A stretch of DNA of 26,701 nt, from NCBI GenBank assembly GCA_036939975.1, contig JALLPB010000293.1, forward strand, positions 1 to 26,701, in the 5' to 3' direction. This document shows positions 9,501-15,157 of the stretch, one piece after another. Below the pieces are notes generated by a model. The model was not told the DNA's origin. It did no database searches and saw nothing but the letters and a program-made list of their open reading frames with translations. The first letter of the stretch is position 1. Every line of letters begins with the position of its first letter. The translations under genes were made by a program, and so were the position numbers. This DNA is from Cyclostephanos tholiformis (Eukaryota; Bacillariophyta; Thalassiosirophyceae; Thalassiosirales; Thalassiosiraceae).

Positions 9501-10745
9501 GACCCCATCCGACGTGATGCGACAATTTTTAACTCTGCAGTGTAGTTGTTGGGAACATGCAAAAATGTCGATCATCGTTTGGTCACTGTCGTTAATGTTG
9601 GTGAATGTGTAGTGGCTCGGCGCCGAAAAAAATGTGTTTTCGATTCGTAGTCCATGGGAGAGGTAAACCGAGATCAAATTGATGCCACGTGTATTTCGCT
9701 GTCTTGGGCCATGTGGTCCGAGTACCTGGCGGAATTCATCACAATCGCGTCGGCCCAGTTTCGCATTAATATCAGCGCCCATAATGACGTGTGAATTGTG
9801 CGGTATTTGGTGTAGTAGTGATGTGAGTACTCCATTAAAGTCGTCATGGGGGATGTCGTGGCAGGGATGGTATGCAGATACCAAACATATGCGAAGTGAT
9901 TTCCCTTTGATTTTTCGTTGACAGTGATCACGACAGTCGAATTTAAGTGGGAGTCCGATAAAGCGACCAGCAAATGCGCCTGACGTATCAGTTGTGATTG
10001 GCGTGGGGGATCCAGCAGATTTCCATGCTTGGTAGAATCTTGGTGACAGAACAATGGCAACTCCGCGGAAGAGATGGTTGCGTCCAGTTTCACCAATGGG
10101 TGAGTTGGTACGGAAAATATGGTAACCTCCTATATTTGTGTCAAAGTCATCGTCTTCTAACCACGTTTCTTGTATAAGCCATGCATCAATGTCATCACAG
10201 CGCATGCAATAAACGAGGTACTCGAGTTTTGTCATGTCGCAGTCGCTGTTGGGGATGAGTGAACCATCTCCATTTCTCGATCGGCACCAAAGACCATGAA
10301 CATTTTGCGTGATAATTTTGCAGATATCCATGATGGGCTTGAAAGTAGAAAGTGGAGTGAGAGATGTGATCGGAGATGGAGAGTTGGAGGAAGTGAAAGA
10401 ATCGCCTTCATGATCTGGAGCAAAAGTATCAATGTCATAAGAATTCGGGTCGCGGGGCATGGCGTGATCGGCGTCATTGTCGGTGACATCAGTGGCCAAG
10501 GTAGTATATGAAATAGGGTTGCCTTGAATTAGGTCCCGGTGAATGTCACAAGATCTTGTGAGGGATGTAAGTGGCAACCAGTTGACGATGGCGTCGAAGG
10601 CCGTGTCGGGGTGGGCTTGGGCCGTGACGATTGTTGACAATAAGATCGGAAATGGAGAATCGTTGGAAGTGAAAGAATCGTCTTCGTGATCTGGAGGAGA
10701 TATATGGATAGCATCGATGTTGTAAAAATTCGGGTCGCGGGGCAT
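6519..10745 (-). CDS. LINE polyprotein: AP endonuclease, reverse transcriptase and C-terminal DnaJ J domain
   Basis: This replicates the retrotransposon: the endonuclease nicks target DNA and the RT copies the RNA at the nick. The frame is open from 10940, but its first codon there is TTG and a stop lies at 10959; the first ATG is at 10745, with others at 10460 and 10331. Numbering from 10940: two 95-residue tandem repeats (about 9-191); endonuclease (about 207-495) with Q-N-V-H-G, L-I-Q-E-T-W (E258), G-A-D-I-N-A (D390, N392), M-I-D-I-F (D458) and S-D-H (482-484); RT (about 715-1040) with F-V-A-F-V-D-L-V-K-A-Y-D (D862), G-V-R-Q-G-D and L-L-Y-V-D-D (D992, D993); a LINE-type post-RT region with L-L-L-W-G-C-E-N-W; a Pro-rich linker (about 1325-1392); and a J domain (about 1410-1473) with H1439-P-D1441 that ends the protein. 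There is no gag-like domain and no RNase H. Confidence 0.88.
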   Translation of the reverse strand: MPRDPNFYNIDAIHISPPDHEDDSFTSNDSPFPILLSTIVTAQAHPDTAFDAIVNWLPLTSLTRSCDIHRDLIQGNPISYTTLATDVTDNDADHAMPRDPNSYDIDTFAPDHEGDSFTSSNSPSPITSLTPLSTFKPIMDICKIITQNVHGLWCRSRNGDGSLIPNSDCDMTKLEYLVYCMRCDDIDAWLIQETWLEDDDFDTNIGGYHIFRTNSPIGETGRNHLFRGVAIVLSPRFYQAWKSAGSPTPITTDTSGAFAGRFIGLPLKFDCRDHCQRKIKGKSLRICLVSAYHPCHDIPHDDFNGVLTSLLHQIPHNSHVIMGADINAKLGRRDCDEFRQVLGPHGPRQRNTRGINLISVYLSHGLRIENTFFSAPSHYTFTNINDSDQTMIDIFACSQQLHCRVKNCRITSDGVDSDHTAVRLDITMTSLKHKTRPTLTRGNIDWRKIATDTAAARQYNSILLASTEPTPDLEYEHFNKLVLAAGTETALLVKTTCNDWFQFSLDDLAPAIAERNTIIHTLRSARHLPPSIVTTLRDSLHRLSKHVKDKVIIAKAKWASHLCSKIHDMAMNPRLAWEHIRLLTGGMTVHHKKQVTMAMKMENGRLASNSKENMSVFGPHFERVYNNHRPVDLSVLDDIPQHPTLHDIDSPITFEEINHAINKLKFGKSPGLNSIPPEAYKAMNTTMRRRVHRYVSDFFEGNADYKDWHQSQCVPVPKSGTLSDPNKWRGVMLMDVCSKVFSSVMNKRAFRLLELHGTKFQFGGTPTLGCQDGLFTLKTLLNAHKNHDLPSFVAFVDLVKAYDTANHNLLLQILERYGAPPKFVNAIKTVYTNLRVVLKIENEVREISQGVGVRQGDNMAPVLFLFLMSAAAETLEIAWKHAGINVLTVGHAPDEELHTGCIRGHPPRIYLSRKLTAYNIFQLLYVDDGAFPFPTRSDLIEGITLIHGHLARFGLEVHIGRGGDSSKTECVFFPPPQFFNDKYHHPPLADDYSDDDNPRLTNPTVSSDLCLPHQRESEQARTAREDIRYDSLPETAPINVADGYVTFSRKFKYLGSRISYNLRDDDDINARLAAASQSMGALKEVWRNPHLDTYSKYLLFRAIPVNLLLWGCENWSLRQSLLRQLEVFLHRNIRRILNLSMSDVKKDHIRNEKVRQMFYDIPCIQHMIAARQLSFIGKVVRGPHDAPARRMLTACCQHKRKVGRPYLHNKDIIVRHLRLLFAKVPEVLIDDYGSVRDWYREASHEQYWEQLVECLLSPRLPIPTRPTNWPPPRRRSPRTNTSEHNNHMPGEPNHNTNSADSPPIQSPPRRRPPEPPPPQRPSSSLPQYHQHKGDFDPLLVGYSLEHSFKVLGLGLGATETEVKVRYRALARIYHPDKHNSAQTGLTHLEASQYFQLINNANSYLCEIL
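6522..6743 (-). other. J domain (HPD motif) at the end of the LINE polyprotein
   Basis: The last about 65 residues follow the J-domain pattern: F-K-V-L-G-L at the start of helix I, E-V-K-V-R-Y-R-A-L-A-R-I-Y-H-P-D-K for helix II and the loop, then Y-F-Q-L-I-N-N-A-N-S-Y-L for helix III. HPD codons are at 6626-6618. J domains recruit and stimulate Hsp70. The frame is continuous with RT through a Pro-rich linker and no intron is needed. Confidence 0.87.
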
Positions 10746-10916
10746 GGCATGATCGGCGTCATCATTGGTTGTTTCAGCGGCCAAGGTAAGGCCAGAAACA
10801 GGGTTACCTTGAATTGAGTCCCATTGAATGGCACGAAATCCCGCAAGGGATGGAAGTGGCAGCCAGTGTTTGATGGCGTCGAAGGCCGTGTCGGGGTGGG
10901 CTTGGACCGTGACAAT
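10347..10916 (-). repeat. 285-bp tandem duplication at the 5' end of the LINE ORF
   Basis: Two diverged in-frame copies, about 95 codons each, start near 10916 and 10631 in element orientation. Shared blocks include Q-A-H-P-D-T-A-F-D-A-I, I-Q-G-N-P and D-A-D-H-A-M-P-R-D-P-N. The only in-frame ATG of the first copy is inside the repeat (10745). The layout resembles tandem 5' UTR monomers seen in some LINEs, here within an open frame. Confidence 0.85.
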
Positions 10917-10958
10917 TTTTGACAAAGATGTTGATTCCAAGCGACGGAGAAATACCTG

Positions 10959-11875
10959 TCATCGCAGGTTTCCTCGCTGGAGGGGTCGTGCAAAGATAGG
11001 ACGTGGGGGCGGTATTGGTGGTGGTGGAGACGGAGGTAATAGACAAAGATGAAAGCATCGATGACGAGGACGCGTTGGTATTCGAACAATCGCAGAGTAC
11101 ATCATCTTGTGCATCAGGCAGGTGTCGAGCGATGGCACAATGGACGTCCACGGACAATCCGCACTTGTGGGTTGCCGAAGTGGAAGTAAATCAGGTACAG
11201 AAGCGGAGCGTCCTCCATGAAGAAGGCCACGAAGGGGCGACCCGGCAATCATGGTGGTGATACATCGGGTCGAGAAGCGGATTTTTCGAACCATACTAAT
11301 TCCTATGTAATTTTTTCAATTTTTGTTGTTTATTTTTTTGATGGATGACAACAACCATGAGCCGATCTCGTGTAGTACGAGAGTGGAAAAATCCACCGAG
11401 GCAGCGCCGTCGCGCCGGCTTTAACTTGAAACTACCTTTCTAAACGATTAAATGAATCGACATGGTGGGTTGCATCGTACGGGTACGAGGCCAAACGATG
11501 CAAACCAGGAGGGTGCGGTAACTCGCTAGTTGTGCTGCTACTCCTTATACTATGCTATTTAAAACAGTTCAATACGTAGGATTCGATGAGAAGATACTCT
11601 TTCTCCCAATATGTTTAAACTGCGTATTGCTTAAACTGCGTACCCAACGGTAATGTTTCCGCCACTCTCATTAGGAGGTTGGGTGCCTTTCCTCATTACA
11701 GTGACGGACAGACCAACATTGACGTCCTTTCTTCAGCTCTATTCTGGCCTCTTCTTTTGTTTGGCTAAAAAAAGGATAGAAAAAGATTTAGGCTCTTGCC
11801 ACAGCTTCACCAAATCACTTGGCAGGACACCCGACCCCGACCTCAATAGCTTGAGGAGTGCGGAGGCCCGTCAAC
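10959..11875. other. Region between LINE pol and the selenoprotein gene
   Basis: The LINE-proximal part (to about 11300) has no recognised protein; a 111-codon minus-strand frame starts at an ATG (11294) and stops at 10959 in the same frame as pol, but is Pro/Arg-rich and unrecognised. The rest (about 11300-11875) is the presumed promoter and 5' UTR of the downstream gene. It carries a 12-nt direct repeat TTAAACTGCGTA at 11615-11626 and 11631-11642 (period 16). Confidence 0.45.
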
Positions 11876-12973
11876 ATGAAGGAGAAGGTGGGGTGAGTGT
11901 TATGAATGAGAAATAATTTGTGGGGAGCATGGAACGGGGCGGCAGCCAGGGGGGCGAGCTTTCTGTTTATGCTGACAAAACACTCATTTAGTTTCTTCAT
12001 TCTAATCGAACCGTCAACAATATATCTTCGTCTTCATAAAAAAATCAACATTGTTAAAACAGCGAATTTTACGCCCATATTGTCGACGGGGCAACCGTGT
12101 CTCAGTCGCTCGTGTCTTCCACGAAGCTCCTGTCATCCAAGAAGGTCCCCACTGTCATCCACTTTTACGATGGAGGGTGAGGAGGATGCCGCCCCTGCGC
12201 AGCACAAATGGAGGTATGGGCCTCGAGATATGGGAATCAGGCTCAGTTTCTCATGGTTTGTGTGGACGCAGCAGGGGTGGCAATTCAATTTGGAAAGTTG
12301 TTCCAGTTGACAAATGTTGTTAATTGTTGGATTCCTAGTCGAGGTTACATGCCGGTGGGGTGAGTGATTTATTGTTTATCGTTATGACTTTTAGGGCGTT
12401 CACTTGAAAGTCATCGATCACTTTTCGCGATGCAGGTATGGCCAATTGGGTTGTTCAGGATTCGTAGTCTCCGATGGACAGGGTTGCTTTGTAAGCCGTA
12501 AGACGAAAGCGTACCTCCAGCATGGCTACAACGCCTTTTTGCATGTTGAGGAGTTGCTTCACCAGAACTTCGCCATCCAGCCATGGACGAAAGACAAGAA
12601 CTCCAAGGCGGAAGATGTCTTGAATCCCAATTGGACCTTGCCATCAGTTGGTGATTATAGAATGGATCATGAACACGAAGAGTGCGAGGAGGCTCTTGCT
12701 CTTCTACTCCGTACCCATTCAGCTGAATCACTTAGGAAAGCACTCGAAAAATTGACAGAACACTTCCAGCACGAAGAAAGCTTGATGAAATCGTCTGGAT
12801 TCGGAATCCTGGGCGAGTCATTCTCTCCCTTCGCCAACCATGTCAAAGATCACGAAAGGATCCTTGACATAGGGTACTTCGAGTTGGCCAAACTGACCAA
12901 GACTAAGGAACCACACAAGTCTTTCTTGGCGATGACATGCTCCCATGCGCAAGAAAATGGGGCACCCGCCTGA
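11876..12973 (+). CDS. Thioredoxin-fold/hemerythrin fusion, probable selenoprotein (in-frame UGA at 12178), three exons
   Basis: Proposed exons are 11876-11892, 12063-12359 and 12436-12973, giving 283 residues. Both introns (170 and 76 nt) interrupt a codon after its second base and share the donor context GTGGG|GTGAGTG, with acceptors ACAG and GCAG. Residues about 6-145 form a thioredoxin-like domain: V-P-T-V-I-H-F-Y-D-G-G, then UGA (codon 45), G-G-C48-R-P-C51. The UGA falls exactly on the first Cys of the thioredoxin CxxC, giving U-x-x-C. The frame stays thioredoxin-like beyond it (F-L-M-V-C-V-D-A; Y-M-P-V-G-Y-G-Q-L-G-C-S-G-F), so readthrough as selenocysteine fits better than termination or splicing. 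Residues about 175-280 are hemerythrin-like: D-H-E-H185, H214-F-Q-H-E218-E, H240-x3-H244, H275. The usual final Asp ligand is Gly here. Likely role: redox coupled to a di-iron O2, NO or peroxide sensor; this is inference. The ATG at 11876 is the first after an in-frame stop at 11852. Confidence 0.8.
12178..12180 (+). other. In-frame UGA read as selenocysteine
   Basis: The TGA is flanked in frame by thioredoxin-fold sequence on both sides: F-Y-D-G-G before, G-G-C-R-P-C after. Aligned gaplessly with F-W-A-T-W-C-G-P-C of TlpA-type thioredoxins, the TGA takes the position of the nucleophilic Cys. An automatic caller would probably splice at the adjacent GTGAGG (12177), losing the active site. Confidence 0.75.
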
Positions 12974-12993
12974 CCACCAGCGGCGGATATTGT

Positions 12994-13073
12994 CTTGATT
13001 GACAAGTCCGTCGCTGAAAATGTTGTACGTGAATTTAGGTTGCACGCAACACGGTTTGATATGTTGTATCAAG
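12994..13073 (+). promoter_or_regulatory. Candidate SECIS element in the 3' UTR
   Basis: A eukaryotic SECIS-like stem-loop begins 21 nt after the stop codon. Basal helix: CTTGAT (12994-12999) with ATCAAG (13068-13073), and ACAA (13002-13005) with TTGT (13064-13067). Core: TGA (13015-13017) opposite GA (13058-13059), the expected sheared G-A pairs. Apical helix: TGTTG (13021-13025) with CAACA (13047-13051), and CGTG (13028-13031) with CACG (13043-13046). Apical loop: 11 nt starting with the AA (13032-13033) required in SECIS, 14 nt after the TGA. The base before the TGA is C rather than the usual A or G, which weakens the call. Found by hand pairing, not by a folding program. Confidence 0.6.
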
Positions 13074-13477
13074 GTCGTCTTAAATAGTAATTTGGGACTA
13101 CCCCTACCCCCATCGTGTGCCAAGCCAGTGTTCAACAACCCTCAAAGCAGAATGGTGACCTATATCGTGCATTATGCATCGAATAGTGGGTTTGATGTTG
13201 CTACGAGAACTCTTGATCCAAGGCTTCACCTATCCATTTTGGTCTCCCCTGAATTCATCAAGTGAATCTTCACGAGGGCAGATTTTCTAGCAGAATGACA
13301 ATGTAATGAATACTTCTTTTAGTGGAGTTGCAGTTTCGTTTGAGATTGCTTGTAGTCATCCCGAAGATTAACAAATAAAATGTGCAAAAAAATTCCACAA
13401 ATGATAATTATTTTCCGCATCCATGCCGATCAAGAATAGACAGAGGCAACACATCTATCATAAAGAAGAAGCTCATC

Positions 13478-14621
13478 TCAAACTTTAGAGTGGGAATCAA
13501 ACAAATTACGCAGCGGGCCGCTGCATGTTTTCCCCTGACGAAACGCTGTCCAGGAAAATGGATGTTGTAGGAGGTCTTTCTCTGGTGTCTTAATAAGACA
13601 TCTACCTAACAATTTGTCCAGCGTCTCACGTTTTTGCTTGTCATCAAGGTTCAACGCTTTCAATATCATTTGCTGATAAACCTCCATTTCGCGAGAAATC
13701 AAACAGCACAAGAATACTCTATTCAATGTACTAATATCATTGCCATGTGTAGTGAAGTTCTCGCTGCCGTGGGTAAACTTGAATCCTTCCATCATGCCAA
13801 AATCTCCCGTCCCTCCAAGGATTTGATCCAAAAGAATGACGTCTTCCCACAAATGTTCCGTTCGAACAACGGCTACTGAATGGTTTGGCCTTTGGCCTAA
13901 AGTGTACTTCAGGTAATATTCATAATTGAATTCAAAGTGAACTCCGCCACTTCCCAAGCAAAGCATCCATGCCCATTCTGGAGCATTTGACGCTGGCTCC
14001 ATTTCGTATATCATCAATCATCGCATCAAAGCTTTTCGAAAAGCACTGCGTATAAAATTCTGCATGAGTTGGGAATATTGTGTTATCGTGGTATTCATTC
14101 CGATGGTGGTTGTATGCTGAGATGAGTCTTGAAATCGGATCACGCACTGTGAAGAGAAACACGTTTGTGTTATCCAACAACCACTCCCTTACTTCTTTCG
14201 GGAGAAGAGTACCCCCCATGTGAAAGTAACCCAAAGTATGCCGTGTAAGTTTCGAATCAACTCCTGGAGGATGCCTGTAGCATGACGAGGTGCCATTCGC
14301 ATCACCACGGAACGTGTTGACCATGCATCTGACTGCCTCGGCAGTATTGAGTAATCCTAATCCTATGACGAAAGTGGACCCTCCAGCCTTTCCGACGTGG
14401 ATTAAATATATTCGAGGATTCTCAGGCATCAACTTACTAGTTGCATGTTCATCGCGGACGACTATAGAAGGAGCGTCATTGTCTCTCACTTCCAACGTGA
14501 TATATGTAAAGGCGTTCAAAATACGTCTCTGTTGGGGCAGATATGATAGAAACAGGACGAGAACATACATCAGCCACATCTGCTTCTTCGCTATGATTCT
14601 CGTGGAAATTCCGGCCGCCAT
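13478..14621 (-). CDS. Type II membrane sulfotransferase-like gene, interrupted by one frameshift
   Basis: This family transfers sulfate from PAPS to carbohydrate or other acceptors, usually in the Golgi. The ATG at 14621 starts a protein with a short cytosolic N-terminus, one membrane segment (M-W-L-M-Y-V-L-V-L-F-L) and a lumenal domain. The PAPS 5'-phosphosulfate loop is I-Y-L-I-H-V-G-K-A-G-G-S-T; the 3'-phosphate site is F-T-V-R-D-P-I-S-R-L-I-S-A-Y. The first frame stops at 13932. The continuation (H-F-E-F-N-Y-E-Y-Y-L-K, then V-V-R-T-E-H-L) is in another frame to 13478. One extra base near 13940 explains the change; an intron does not, since the shared open stretch is only about 86 nt and lacks good splice sites. 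It is either a sequencing error or a young pseudogene. It converges on the selenoprotein gene and diverges from the RdRP gene. Confidence 0.75.
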
Positions 14622-15157
14622 ATTGAGCAACTACGATACGACGGCAGGGCGGATGATACAGTGATTCGGGTATCCCGGAACGGCAGATCTGCTGACGACA
14701 GAACTTATATCCCGCTGGTTTTTGAACGGAGACTGAACCTTCCCAAATGTGCCCACACTTATGGCTAGCTCAGTGCGCATAGATGCACAAGTCCAAAAGA
14801 AACAAATGGTCCAGTGAGGATTGGCAAGTATCCTCTCTTATTGTTGACGCGTCGTTGTTTACTATATGGGTGCGGAGTTGGCGCGGAAAGGCGAGCAATG
14901 TTGTCACTCACTCATCTCAATCTCATCTCTCTCTACCACAGGCAGGCAAAGAGAGGTAGGTATGTTGTGTGTTTTATCCTATATATTATAAGTACGTATT
15001 GTATCGTATTTTTTTTCGGCGAAAAATCGAGACAACGCACGTCGCCACTGCACACACAATAACATCAAAAATAGGTAATAATAATATTCCCTTCGTCGAG
15101 CAGTCGCGATTCGATGCGAGAGTGGGCTGCATAGCCTGCTCCATCTCGTACGATATC
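14622..15157. promoter_or_regulatory. Divergent promoter region between sulfotransferase-like and RdRP genes
   Basis: About 535 nt separate the two start codons. A TATA-like AT run (ATATATTATA, 14981-14990) lies about 170 nt before the RdRP ATG. The RdRP frame is open back to 14969, but that upstream part begins with GTG and looks like 5' UTR. Confidence 0.45.

Larger units (their letters stand above)
4955..10958 (-). mobile_element. Non-LTR retrotransposon (LINE) with EN-RT-J-domain ORF, downstream ORF and (CTAAT)n tail
   Basis: Read on the minus strand, this unit has a large endonuclease/reverse-transcriptase frame, a 212-nt gap, a second 393-codon ORF, a short 3' UTR and a terminal (CTAAT)5 simple repeat. 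Simple-repeat tails are known in LINE families that do not end in poly(A). The 3' boundary is well supported by the tail. The 5' boundary is not visible; the value given is an in-frame stop upstream of pol and the element may run to about 11.3 kb. Endonuclease, RT and J-domain residues are all intact, so it may be a recent insertion. LTRs, integrase and RNase H were not seen. Confidence 0.85.

Noticed and set aside
11653..11916. 87-codon plus-strand frame over the first exon of the selenoprotein gene
   Set aside because: Different frame, no recognisable domain, and it crosses a good splice donor at 11893.
12177..12435. Donor-like GTGAGG at 12177 implying an intron over the UGA
   Set aside because: The sequence after the UGA keeps thioredoxin-fold features in frame up to a good donor at 12360, and removing it would delete the catalytic Cys. 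Readthrough is simpler.
13140..13200. Alternative SECIS starting at a GTGA near 13155
   Set aside because: Weak pairing and no AA in a proper apical loop; the 12994-13073 fold is much better.
14969..15157. 63-codon N-terminal extension of the RdRP
   Set aside because: It begins with GTG, is AT-rich with a TATA-like run and resembles 5' UTR; ATG 15158 is preferred.
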